Below, in pieces: positions 34,505-42,623 of a stretch of DNA of 64,000 bases. A program made the translations under genes and the position numbers. The notes beneath the pieces were generated by a model, which saw only the letters and a program-made list of their open reading frames with translations, was not told where the DNA came from and ran no database searches. How positions within the stretch are numbered: position 1 is the first letter of the stretch; each line of letters opens with the position of its first letter. The DNA is from an uncultured Collinsella sp. (GTDB taxonomy: Bacteria > Actinomycetota > Coriobacteriia > Coriobacteriales > Coriobacteriaceae), in assembly GCA_902491765.1 (NCBI GenBank), contig CABUIY010000008.1, forward strand, positions 26,808-90,807, given 5' to 3'.

Positions 34505-34640
34505 ATGAAATACCGGAAGTCGCGGATATCCATCAACGAACAAATAGCACTATTGACAGAATACAGGGGTCTTAAGTGCTCTGATCAAAGCGAACTCGAG
34601 CGAGCTTTGGTCGAAGTCGGCCACTACAGGCAAAGCACTC
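34505..34640 (+). pseudogene. Remnant of an Abi_2 (AbiD/AbiF) abortive-infection gene
   Basis: About 45 codons match the Abi_2 N-terminus: SRISINEQIALLTEYRGLKC, then ELERALVEVGHYRQS, the segment before the conserved GYYRLSGY core. AAGAGG precedes the ATG. After HYRQS the similarity stops, where the antisense end of ogt begins, so the rest of the roughly 300-residue gene is gone. The open frame continues but is only the complement of ogt. This is probably the scar of a lost phage-defence gene. Confidence 0.6.
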
Positions 34641-34645
34641 GAACG

Positions 34646-35224
34646 CTACTCCTCGTACGCGCCCTCAAGCCGGAGCAGCCACTCCTTACGGTCGAGGCCG
34701 CCGGCATATCCGTTGAGCGACCCGTCGGCGGCAACCACGCGATGGCACGGCACAATAATCGAAACAGGGTTACGCGCGACCGCAGCCCCCACGGCACGGG
34801 GGGACACAACGGGCGCCTCGTTTCCCGGTACACGATGTCGAGCCGCAACACGCTGGGCGATCTCGCCATACGTGGCAACCTCGCCGCGCGGAATGGAAAG
34901 CAGCTCGTACCAAACTTCACGCTGAAACGCCGTACCGATCATATGCAACGGCGGCGTAAACCGAGGTTCCTGCCCTGCAAAATAAGCATTCAGCCAAGCC
35001 CAGGAACGCTCAAGCACCGAAGACGCCGCACCATTTGCAGGACTCACCGACGACATGCCGCCAGCACCAGAAACTGCATCGGCGCCTTCAACATGTTCAG
35101 GATCTTCTTTGAGAAGCGTAGAGCCAAAATGCTCCTGTCCCTCAAACCAAAGCCCCGTCAGACCGCGGCCATCAGCGGCAAGCAAGATTTCGCCCAAAGG
35201 CGAAGCAAACGTCGTCGTGACCAC
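34646..35224 (-). CDS. ogt: Methylated-DNA-[protein]-cysteine S-methyltransferase
   Basis: A 192-residue O6-alkylguanine repair protein. The acceptor is Cys160 in IIVPCHRVV, preceded by the Arg-finger region RAVGAAVARNP. The helix-turn-helix IPRGEVATYGEIAQ is complete. The start is GTG behind AAAGGAG. An unusual Ala/Ser/Gly-rich insert occupies residues 45-70. It suicidally removes alkyl groups from guanine. Confidence 0.94.
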   Translation of the reverse strand: MVTTTFASPLGEILLAADGRGLTGLWFEGQEHFGSTLLKEDPEHVEGADAVSGAGGMSSVSPANGAASSVLERSWAWLNAYFAGQEPRFTPPLHMIGTAFQREVWYELLSIPRGEVATYGEIAQRVAARHRVPGNEAPVVSPRAVGAAVARNPVSIIVPCHRVVAADGSLNGYAGGLDRKEWLLRLEGAYEE

Positions 35225-35282
35225 CAGCGGCTCCTTTCAAAACTCCGCAACATAATACCGCGAATTGTGCAGACAACCCCAA

Positions 35283-35388
35283 TCGACCCCAAAGTCACCC
35301 AAGGCAGCAGGCGCGCAGCGCCGCAGCTGCCGCACGACCCCAAAGTCCCCGCAGGCAGCAGGCGCAAAGCGCCGAGGCCACCGCCGGG
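35283..35388. repeat. Short tandem repeat upstream of ogt
   Basis: Two adjacent imperfect units of about 52 bp begin GACCCCAAAGTC and contain GCAGCAGGCGC and GCGCCG. No gene is seen between 35225 and 35624. Confidence 0.65.
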
Positions 35389-35486
35389 ACCAGGGCCCGC
35401 AGCGGCCACGTGCCCTCACATCAGCCCAGCGGCCCCAACCAACAACGGCCCCATCGCAGATCGCTTGCAGCAGCGTCACCGCAGGC

Positions 35487-35609
35487 GGGGGCCGGGCTTA
35501 GTTTTCAGAACACTCCGCAGACCAGTGTGGCGCCTTGTCCGCGGCTCCGAAGGAGCAGGACAAGGCGCCACACATGGTCGAGGACGTTCTGAAAACTAAG
35601 CCCGGCCCC
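35487..35609. repeat. Nested giant hairpin element B
   Basis: Outer arms 35487-35511 and 35586-35609 (GTTCTGAAAACTAAGCCCGG rightward) pair with one bulged G. Inner arms GTGTGGCGCCTTGTCC and GGACAAGGCGCCACAC are perfect. The core is in reverse orientation to element A: CCGCAGACCA on the left and CATGGTCGAGGACG on the right. It lies just after the asd stop codon. Confidence 0.88.
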
Positions 35610-35624
35610 GCCGGACAGGCCACA

Positions 35625-36650
35625 CTACTCGCAGAGCAGCTTAGCGATCTGGACGGCGTTGGTCGCCGCGCCCTTACGGATTTGGTCGCCGCAGCACCAG
35701 AAGGTGATACCGCGCGCGGCCTCGGGGTTCGAGATGTCGCGGCGCACGCGACCGACCCAAATCAGGTCCTGGTCAGACGTGTCCATCGGCATGGGGAAGC
35801 GGTCGTGTGCATCCTCGGCAGCCATATCGTCAACCAGCTTGACGCCGGGAGCGGCAGCCAGCGCAGCACGGGCCTCGTCAACCGTAATATCGCGCTCAAA
35901 CTCGAGCGTAATGCTCTCGGAGTGCGAGCGCAGCACAGGCACGCGCACGCAGGTGCAGTTCACGCGCAGCTCGGGCAGATGCATGATCTTACGGCCCTCG
36001 TTCTGCAGTTTCATCTCCTCGGAGGTAAAGCCCTCCTCCTTGACGCCGCCAATCTGCGGAATCAGGTTGCTCGCCAGCTGGGCGGCAAATGCGCGCGGCT
36101 CGGGAATCTCCTCGCCACGGCCCAGGGCGGCCAGCTGAGCCTCGAGCTCGGCCATACCGGGCGCGCCAGCGCCCGAAGCTGCCTGATACGTGGACACGAT
36201 CATACGCTTCACGCCGGCAAGCTGATGCAGCGGCCACGTGGGAACCAGGCCGATGATGGTCGCGCAGTTGGGATTGGCGATAAGGCCGTGATGCCATTTG
36301 ATATCGTCGGCATTGATCTCGGGCACGACCAGCGGCACCTCGGGATCCATGCGGAAGGCGTGGCTGTTGTCGACCACGACGGCTCCGCGCTTGACGGCCT
36401 CGGGCAGCAGCTCCTTAGCGATATCGTCGCCGGCAGCGCCGAGCACGATGTCGCAGCCCTCAAAGGCCTCGGGGCAAGCCTCTTCGATCACGATTTGCTC
36501 GCCGCGGAACTCAACGGTCTTGCCCGCGGAGCGTGCGCTTGCCAACAGCTTGAGCTTGCCGACCGGGAACTCCTGCTCGTTGAGGCACTCGAGCATCTGG
36601 GTGCCCACGGCTCCCGTCGCGCCCAAAATAGCAACCGTGTACTGTTTCAT
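35625..36650 (-). CDS. asd: Aspartate-semialdehyde dehydrogenase
   Basis: A 341-residue enzyme that reduces aspartyl phosphate to aspartate semialdehyde for threonine, methionine, lysine and diaminopimelate. NADP loop ILGATGAVG is at residues 8-16. The catalytic Cys129 is in ANPNCATI. The later substrate residues (LRVNCTCVRVPVLRSHSES) fit the family. The ATG of MKQYTV has GGGGGAAGC directly before it. It follows lysC on the same strand after 173 bases. Confidence 0.96.
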   Translation of the reverse strand: MKQYTVAILGATGAVGTQMLECLNEQEFPVGKLKLLASARSAGKTVEFRGEQIVIEEACPEAFEGCDIVLGAAGDDIAKELLPEAVKRGAVVVDNSHAFRMDPEVPLVVPEINADDIKWHHGLIANPNCATIIGLVPTWPLHQLAGVKRMIVSTYQAASGAGAPGMAELEAQLAALGRGEEIPEPRAFAAQLASNLIPQIGGVKEEGFTSEEMKLQNEGRKIMHLPELRVNCTCVRVPVLRSHSESITLEFERDITVDEARAALAAAPGVKLVDDMAAEDAHDRFPMPMDTSDQDLIWVGRVRRDISNPEAARGITFWCCGDQIRKGAATNAVQIAKLLCE

Positions 36651-36782
36651 GCTTCCCCCTTTAAAGGTTGTGGCTTTTGCCCGCACGCCGAGCAGGCCGA
36701 TTATTGTTGCCAGTTTATACAAGAACAGGGCGGGCACGAAACCCGCCCCGTCGAAACGAAACCGAAACGAAACGCCCCGCCG

Positions 36783-36812
36783 TAGTTTTTTGAGACATGA
36801 CCCAAAAATCTA
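36783..36812. repeat. TAGATTTTTGGG palindrome, copy 1
   Basis: TAGTTTTTTGAGACATGACC continues to an ATCTA end, pairing TAG(A)TTTTTGGG with its complement around CATG. A second copy is at 56972-57000. It lies between lysC and asd. Confidence 0.7.
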
Positions 36813-36823
36813 CCGAGCAGTCG

Positions 36824-38212
36824 CTACTTTTTGAGCGCGGCCAGAGCGGGATCGACCGGCGCGGGAGCCTCCAGGTCGGAGACCTTCACGATGCCGTTCT
36901 CGTCGGAGAAGGCACGGTAGATGGTCTGAATCGCCAGGTCAAAGTCCTTCTCCTCGACGCCGATAATGATGTTGATCTCGTCGCAGCTCTGCGAAATCAT
37001 GCGCACGCTCACGCCAGCTTGACCAAGCATGCCAAACAGGTGGCCCGAGATGCCGGCACGACCACGCAGGTTGCGGCCGACGGTAGCGATAAGCGCCAGG
37101 CCCTCGACGACCTCGATCTCGAGCGGCTCGACCTCCTGCTGAATGTCGCCCACGAGCGAGTACAGCGAGTCGTGCACGTCCTGCTCCTGCACCACGGCGC
37201 CAAAGCGGTCGACGCCGGTGGGCATATGCTCGACGGAAACGTCATAGCGCTCGAAGACCGAAAGCGCACGGCGCATAAAGCCGACGCGGGGCTTGGTGCG
37301 GTCGCGGGCCACGTTGATGGCGACAAAACCGCGCTTGCCGGTCACGCCGGTAATAATGGGCTCCGCCTCGCCCTCATCGGCCGTCTCGCTAATGATAGTG
37401 CCGGGGTCCTGCGGCGCATTGGTGTTCTTGATGACCAGCGGAATACCGGCCTCGCGCACGGGGAACACAGCCTCCTCGTGCAGGACGCTCGCGCCCATGT
37501 ACGAAAGCTCGCGCAGCTCCTCGTAGGTAACGCGGGCGATGGGCTGAGCCTCGGGCACGATGCGCGGGTCGGCAGAGTAGAAGCCCGAGACGTCGGTCCA
37601 GTTCTCGTACAGATCGGCTCCCAAGCACTTGGCCAGGATCGAGCCCGAGATATCGCCGCCGCCACGATCCAGCAGCTTAATCTGGCCCTCGCGCGTCGCG
37701 CCGTAGAAGCCAGGCATAACGAAGCCGCCCTGCTGACCGTACTCTTGCACCAGCTCGGAGGTGCGGTTCATGCTGAGCGTACCGTCGTGATGGAACGCCA
37801 CAACCGTCGCGGCGTCCAGGAACGGCAGACCCAGGTACTCAGCCATCAGGCGAGCGGTGAAGTACTCGCCGCGGCTCACGAGCTCCTCGGTGGAGTAACC
37901 GCCCGAGCGGGCGCGCTCAGCAAAAGCCGCGAACTCCTCACGGATGGGATAGGTGAGCTCCAGCTCGTCAGCGATATCAAAATAGCGCTGGCCGATGTCC
38001 TCGAGCAGTTCCTCGCACGACACGTGGTACTTGACGTGCGCGTTAACCAGGTAGAGCAGGTCGGTCACCTTGGTGTCGCCCTTAAAACGGCGGCCGCAGG
38101 CAGAAACCACCACAAAACGGCGGGCCGGGTCGGCGTCGACAATGGCCTTGATCTTCTTGAAGTGTTCGGCGTCGGCGACCGACGAGCCGCCAAACTTGGC
38201 AATCTTAATCAT
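36824..38212 (-). CDS. lysC: Aspartate kinase
   Basis: A 462-residue aspartokinase. The catalytic domain starts KFGGSSVAD and includes SRGEYFTARL and GGGDISGS. Two ACT domains follow from about residue 300 (GFVAINVARD and then GLALIATVGRN), so it should be feedback-regulated by lysine and/or threonine. It is divergent from thrC with a 104-base gap that must hold both promoters, so the two arms of the pathway share a control region. Confidence 0.96.
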   Translation of the reverse strand: MIKIAKFGGSSVADAEHFKKIKAIVDADPARRFVVVSACGRRFKGDTKVTDLLYLVNAHVKYHVSCEELLEDIGQRYFDIADELELTYPIREEFAAFAERARSGGYSTEELVSRGEYFTARLMAEYLGLPFLDAATVVAFHHDGTLSMNRTSELVQEYGQQGGFVMPGFYGATREGQIKLLDRGGGDISGSILAKCLGADLYENWTDVSGFYSADPRIVPEAQPIARVTYEELRELSYMGASVLHEEAVFPVREAGIPLVIKNTNAPQDPGTIISETADEGEAEPIITGVTGKRGFVAINVARDRTKPRVGFMRRALSVFERYDVSVEHMPTGVDRFGAVVQEQDVHDSLYSLVGDIQQEVEPLEIEVVEGLALIATVGRNLRGRAGISGHLFGMLGQAGVSVRMISQSCDEINIIIGVEEKDFDLAIQTIYRAFSDENGIVKVSDLEAPAPVDPALAALKK

Positions 38213-38316
38213 GGACTGGAGGTTACCTTTCTAAAAAGCCTCTGCGAACCTATTTTGCGCGCTCTGATACCATGGGTTCACCGATTGGGACCAAGGCATC
38301 CGAGGAGCAGTGTTAT

Positions 38317-39834
38317 ATGGGAACTTATCATAGTACACGAGGACGCACTTTATCGTGCTCAAGTAAGGTGGCAATCCGCACCGGCATCGCTCCCGACGGG
38401 GGTTTGTTTGTCTCGGACGAGCTTGGCACTCAGCAGGTCGATATCAGCTCGCTTGCAGATAAATCGTACTTTGAAATCGCTCAAGATGTGTTGGGAATGT
38501 TACTGAATGATTACACGGCCGAAGAAATTTCGGCGTGTGTCGACGAGGCATACCGCGGCACGTTTGCGAGTGAAGAGGTTACGCCGCTCGTCAAATTCGA
38601 CGCTGCGCCGGGCGCTGACTCCCCCCAGACCTATGTGATGGAGCTCTTTGGCGGCCCCACGAGCGCCTTTAAGGACGTCGCCCTGCAGATGCTCCCCCGT
38701 CTGATGGCCCGCACTTCCGCCAAGGACGGCGGCACCGAGCGCATCATGATCGTCACCGCCACATCGGGCGACACGGGCAAGGCCGCGCTCGCCGGTTTTG
38801 CCGACGCTCCGGGCACGGGCATCACCGTCTTTTATCCCGAGGGCAAGGTCAGCCGCGTCCAGAACCTGCAGATGTCCACGCAGGAGGGCGACAACGTCGC
38901 CGTCTGCGGCATCCACGGCAACTTTGACGACGCCCAGAGCGCCGTCAAGCGCATCTTTGCCGATAAGGAGCTTGCCGAGCGCCTGGAGGCCGCTGGCACG
39001 GTGCTTTCGAGCGCCAACTCTATCAATGTCGGCCGTCTGGTACCGCAGGTCGTCTACTACTTTGCCGCCTATGCGCAGCTGCTGCGCGCCGGCGCCATCG
39101 AGGCCGGCGATGCCGTGGAGTTCTGCGTGCCGACCGGCAACTTTGGCGATATCCTGGCCGGCTACTATGCCAAGCGCATGGGTCTGCCCGTCGCCAAGCT
39201 CATCGTCGCGAGCGACAAGAACAACGTGCTCGCTGACTTCCTGACCACCGGCGTCTACGACCGCAACCGTCCGTTCTTCACGACCATCTCGCCGTCGATG
39301 GACATCCTCATCAGCTCTAACCTGGAGCGCATGCTGTACTTCCTGTCCGATGGCGACTGCGAGCTCGTTGCCGGCCTTATGGAGCAGTTGGCACAGACTG
39401 GTCGCTACGAGGTTCCCGCCGACCTGCTGGCAAAAATTCAGAGCGTCTTTGGCTGCGGTTGGGCCAGCGAAGACGAGGTTCGCGCTGTCATCAAGAGCTG
39501 CTGGGACGCGAACGGCTACGTGATCGACCCGCACACCGCCTGCGGCTATCACGTCTTTGAGCAGGTCGCCCCCGCCGAGGGCGCCAAGGCCCGCGTGCTA
39601 CTTTCGACCGCCAGCCCCTACAAGTTCCCGCGCGCCTGCTGCGACGCCCTGGGCCTTAACGTTCCCGAGGACGACTTTGAGGCCATGCGCGTGCTCGAGC
39701 AGGCAACCAACATGGTTGCCCCGGCCCAACTCGCCGAGCTCGAGTCCAAGCCCGTCCGCTTCGAAGACGTCTGCGACGTAGCCGACATGGCCAACTACGT
39801 AGAGTCTGCAGCAAAAAAGATGGCTACCAACTAA
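38317..39834 (+). CDS. thrC: Threonine synthase
   Basis: A 505-residue PLP enzyme converting O-phosphohomoserine to threonine. The N-terminus YHSTRG and SKVAIRTGIAPDGGLFV are typical. The PLP lysine is in PTSAFKDVAL. The phosphate-binding loop is TATSGDTGKAAL. The ATG of MGTYHSTRG follows GAGGAG by nine bases; an in-frame ATG 15 codons earlier has no ribosome site. thrB follows. Confidence 0.96.
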   Translation: MGTYHSTRGRTLSCSSKVAIRTGIAPDGGLFVSDELGTQQVDISSLADKSYFEIAQDVLGMLLNDYTAEEISACVDEAYRGTFASEEVTPLVKFDAAPGADSPQTYVMELFGGPTSAFKDVALQMLPRLMARTSAKDGGTERIMIVTATSGDTGKAALAGFADAPGTGITVFYPEGKVSRVQNLQMSTQEGDNVAVCGIHGNFDDAQSAVKRIFADKELAERLEAAGTVLSSANSINVGRLVPQVVYYFAAYAQLLRAGAIEAGDAVEFCVPTGNFGDILAGYYAKRMGLPVAKLIVASDKNNVLADFLTTGVYDRNRPFFTTISPSMDILISSNLERMLYFLSDGDCELVAGLMEQLAQTGRYEVPADLLAKIQSVFGCGWASEDEVRAVIKSCWDANGYVIDPHTACGYHVFEQVAPAEGAKARVLLSTASPYKFPRACCDALGLNVPEDDFEAMRVLEQATNMVAPAQLAELESKPVRFEDVCDVADMANYVESAAKKMATN

Positions 39835-39846
39835 ACCCCTTATTAA

Positions 39847-39866
39847 GCGCCGGCGAAAGCCGGCGC
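39847..39866 (+). terminator. Hairpin after thrC
   Basis: GCGCCGGC-GAAA-GCCGGCGC is a perfect stem with a GNRA-type loop, followed by ACCTTCTT. It is a weak terminator or a mRNA-stabilising hairpin. Confidence 0.65.
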
Positions 39867-39912
39867 ACCTTCTTCCATCAGATAACCCCCGGGATGATGA
39901 CGAACGTGCACA

Positions 39913-40024
39913 GCGTGCCTGGCTGTTTAGTTCGTCGCGAGTTCCGCACGCAAAGGAAAGCACTTAATGTGCTTTCCGTCTTGCGCAGGACTGCCCGAGC
40001 AGCGAACTAAACAGCCAGGCACGC
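39913..40024. repeat. Long hairpin element E between thrC and thrB
   Basis: Perfect 22-bp arms 39913-39934 and 40003-40024 (GCGTGCCTGGCTGTTTAG outward) enclose an inner hairpin GGAAAGCAC-TTAAT-GTGCTTTCC. Overall plan resembles elements A-D but the core differs. Confidence 0.87.
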
Positions 40025-40037
40025 CAGGAGGACCCAC

Positions 40038-40919
40038 ATGATCAAGATCACCGTCCCAGCAACAAGCGCAAACCTAGGCATCGGCTACGACACCCTCGGC
40101 ATGGCCGTCAGCCTCTACTCGCACTTCACCTTCGAGCGCGCCGACAAACTCACCATCACGGGCTGCCCCGAGGAATTCCAAAACGAGAACAACCTGGTCT
40201 ACGTGAGCTTTGTCGATGCACTGGCTGCATGGGGCGAGCCGGCTTTTCCCGTTGCCATCGACATCCAGACCGACGTGCCCGTCGCCCGCGGCCTGGGTTC
40301 CAGCTCCACCTGCGTCGTCGCTGGCATCATGGCGGCCGCCGCGCTGACGGGCCACACCGTCGACCGTGCCGAGCTTGTCCGCATTGCCACCGAGGTCGAG
40401 GGCCATCCCGATAACGTCGCCCCTGCCATCCTGGGCGGTGCCGTTTGCTCCTTTACGCCGACTGATTCGCTCCCCCAGTGCCTGCGCTACGAGGTGAGCG
40501 ATCGATTGCGTTTTATTACCGTGATTCCGCCCTACGAGGTGCATACGAGCGAGGCGCGCAAGGTTGTGCCGCAGGAGATTCCACTCTCCACCGCCGTATG
40601 GCAAATGGGCCGCATCGCCGGCATGACGCGCGGCCTGGAGACCGGCGACCTTGACCTGATTGCCGCCGCCAACGACGACCGCATCCAAGAGCCCTATCGC
40701 CGCCGCCTCATCCCCGACTACAACGCTGTGCGCGACACCTGCCTTAACGGCGGCGCTAAGACCATCTGGATTAGCGGCTCGGGCTCGACCCTCATGGCTG
40801 TGACCGACGACACCATCGTGGCAAAGTTCCTGCAGGTCAAGCTGCGCGAGCAGTTCCCCAAGTGCGATACGCATATTCTGACGTGCGACACCGAGGGCGC
40901 TCAAATCGAGTACCTGTAG
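40038..40919 (+). CDS. thrB: Homoserine kinase
   Basis: A 293-residue GHMP kinase that phosphorylates homoserine for ThrC. The ATP loop is PVARGLGSSST, N-terminal VPATSANLGIGYD and C-terminal GSGSTLMA match the family. AGGAGG precedes the ATG. Its stop codon lies inside the outermost arm of hairpin element C. Homoserine dehydrogenase is not in the window. Confidence 0.95.
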   Translation: MIKITVPATSANLGIGYDTLGMAVSLYSHFTFERADKLTITGCPEEFQNENNLVYVSFVDALAAWGEPAFPVAIDIQTDVPVARGLGSSSTCVVAGIMAAAALTGHTVDRAELVRIATEVEGHPDNVAPAILGGAVCSFTPTDSLPQCLRYEVSDRLRFITVIPPYEVHTSEARKVVPQEIPLSTAVWQMGRIAGMTRGLETGDLDLIAAANDDRIQEPYRRRLIPDYNAVRDTCLNGGAKTIWISGSGSTLMAVTDDTIVAKFLQVKLREQFPKCDTHILTCDTEGAQIEYL

Positions 40920-41099
40920 ACATCCTCCTCATATACCTGTCCGGGACGGTCGGGATGTTCCCTCAAAATCGTCCTCGCGCGCGAAGGCCCCTTGTCCTGC
41001 TCCTACGGAGCGACGGACAAGGGGCCTTCGCGCTGCGGAATGATTTTGAGGGAACATCCCGACCGTCCCTGCGCCTACCTTGCTGAGGATGTCTACAGG
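40913..41099. repeat. Nested giant hairpin element C, includes the thrB stop codon
   Basis: Outermost arms CCTGTAGACATCCTC (40913-40927) and 41085-41099 are exact complements and contain the thrB stop. Main arms 40943-40969 and 41043-41069 are a perfect 27-bp inverted repeat. Core: CGTCCTCG on the left and CTGCGGAATG on the right. The inner stem shares CTTGTCC-TGCTCCT with element B. Confidence 0.9.
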
Positions 41100-41175
41100 G
41101 ACCCACGCTTTGAAGGGGCGCCGGGCTGATAGTTGATTTTTATTGGCAGGGGCTCTTGCTGGTAAGGAGCACTTG

Positions 41176-41766
41176 CTAGAGGCAGGCTTCGGCGATGCGG
41201 CGCTTGAGTTCGTCGATGCCGGTACCGGTCTGGGAGCTCGTGATGATTACATTCTCGGCCGGGACGTTGAGCTGCTTTTTGATGGCTGCTGCTTGGCGAG
41301 CCTGCTGGGTGCGGCTGAGTTTGTCGGCCTTGGTGAGGCAGACGATAAAGTTGAACTCGTTGCCCTGTAGGTAGTCGATCATGTCGTGGTCGAGCTTGCT
41401 GGGGTCGTGACGAATGTCCACCAACGAGACGACCAAGTTAAAGCTGCGCTCGGAGTCGAAAAAGTCGCCGATAAGCTCGGCCCAGCGGTCGCGCTCGGCC
41501 TTGGAGCGACGGGCGAAACCGTAGCCCGGCAGGTCCACGAAATGCACGTCGTCGGCCTCGAAGAAATTGATGTTGCTCGTCTTGCCCGGCGTGCTCGAAA
41601 CCTTGACCAGGTTCTTGCGGCCAAATAGCTTGTTCATGATGGAGGACTTGCCCACGTTGGAGCGGCCGACGAAGCTCACCTCAGGGCAGGTGGACTCGGG
41701 AATCTGCGAAACCTTGCCGTAGCTGGCAACGAACTTGGCAAGCTGATAGTTAATGGAATCGGCCAT
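41176..41766 (-). CDS. engB: Ribosome biogenesis GTP-binding protein EngB/YsxC
   Basis: A 196-residue small GTPase for 50S subunit assembly. G1 GRSNVGKSS, G2 region STPGKTSN, G3 DLPGYG, G4 LTKADK and G5 ITSSQTG are all present. The ATG of MADSINYQL follows AAGGAG; a GTG two codons earlier overlaps that ribosome site. It follows the nucleosidase gene by 38 bases. Confidence 0.95.
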   Translation of the reverse strand: MADSINYQLAKFVASYGKVSQIPESTCPEVSFVGRSNVGKSSIMNKLFGRKNLVKVSSTPGKTSNINFFEADDVHFVDLPGYGFARRSKAERDRWAELIGDFFDSERSFNLVVSLVDIRHDPSKLDHDMIDYLQGNEFNFIVCLTKADKLSRTQQARQAAAIKKQLNVPAENVIITSSQTGTGIDELKRRIAEACL

Positions 41767-41804
41767 GGACACTCCTTGGTCGTAGGTTCTTACAAATAGA
41801 CGCG

Positions 41805-42545
41805 CTATTGCGCAGCGGCAATGCGGCGGACGATATCGAGCGTGATGTCACTTGCGACACGCGCGTACTCGAACAGATCGAACTCGCGCTCGCAAATTGC
41901 ATCGTACGCCTCGTCACAATTATCGCTGATAGCGCGCAACACCAGGCAATCGACACCATTTTTGGTTGCGACATGGGCAATTGCCGCGCCCTCCATGCCG
42001 ACACAATCGGCATGCGTCGCCTCGATAGCGTCGTTGCGCATGGTGGCGCCCGTCACAAAGCGGTTACCCGTGGCAATCGTGCCGACCAGGAACTGCTTGG
42101 TGCCCTCATTCGAAGCGACTGCATTTGTCGAAGCGTCAACAAACCCACGCTCAGCAAGCACGTCGGCGGCAATATCGACCAGCGCGGGCGTCGAGCCAAA
42201 CTCCTCGAGCCCCGGTGCGGACTCGGCGATAAGCGCGGTATCGGTATCCAGATAGCGTAGGCGTTTGCCAATGACCACGTCGTCGATATGGAGCTTGGGG
42301 TTCAAACCGCCCGCAATGCCCGAAAACACAACAGCCTGCGGAGCATACTTGCTAATGAGGTGCTGTGTTGCAGCGGCGGCGTTCACCGTGCCCATGCCCG
42401 CCGTCGTGGCGACAACTGTCAGGCCGTCGAGCTCACCGCTCACAACGGTCAAGCCTGCCTCCCGTGCCTCGCAAACGTCGCTCAGCTCTTCCTTAATCTG
42501 CATGATCTCTTTTTCGAGCGCACCGATAATCGCAATGGTAGCCAT
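41805..42545 (-). CDS. mtnN: 5'-methylthioadenosine/S-adenosylhomocysteine nucleosidase
   Basis: A 246-residue MTA/SAH nucleosidase of the PNP/UDP family. Early MATIAIIGALEKEI, GIAGGLNP and the substrate motif VGMEGAAIAHVA with catalytic Asp in AISDNCD are present. It clears SAM by-products and feeds autoinducer-2 and methionine salvage pathways. GGGGA precedes the ATG. Confidence 0.93.
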   Translation of the reverse strand: MATIAIIGALEKEIMQIKEELSDVCEAREAGLTVVSGELDGLTVVATTAGMGTVNAAAATQHLISKYAPQAVVFSGIAGGLNPKLHIDDVVIGKRLRYLDTDTALIAESAPGLEEFGSTPALVDIAADVLAERGFVDASTNAVASNEGTKQFLVGTIATGNRFVTGATMRNDAIEATHADCVGMEGAAIAHVATKNGVDCLVLRAISDNCDEAYDAICEREFDLFEYARVASDITLDIVRRIAAAQ

Positions 42546-42623
42546 GCCATTCCCCAAACCTATACGAAATTCTCAACCAAGGTATGGTACCAGCATTTTG
42601 TTTGACCTCGCCAAACGAACACG

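Noticed and set aside
34640..35599. Continuation of the Abi_2-like frame to 364 codons
   Set aside because: Beyond about 34640 it is the complement of ogt and of repeats, with no Abi_2 core motifs, so only the first 45 codons were kept as a remnant.
38213..38316. A lysine or threonine riboswitch or leader in the lysC-thrC gap
   Set aside because: The 104-base gap is too short for a lysine riboswitch and shows no leader peptide or strong attenuator hairpin.
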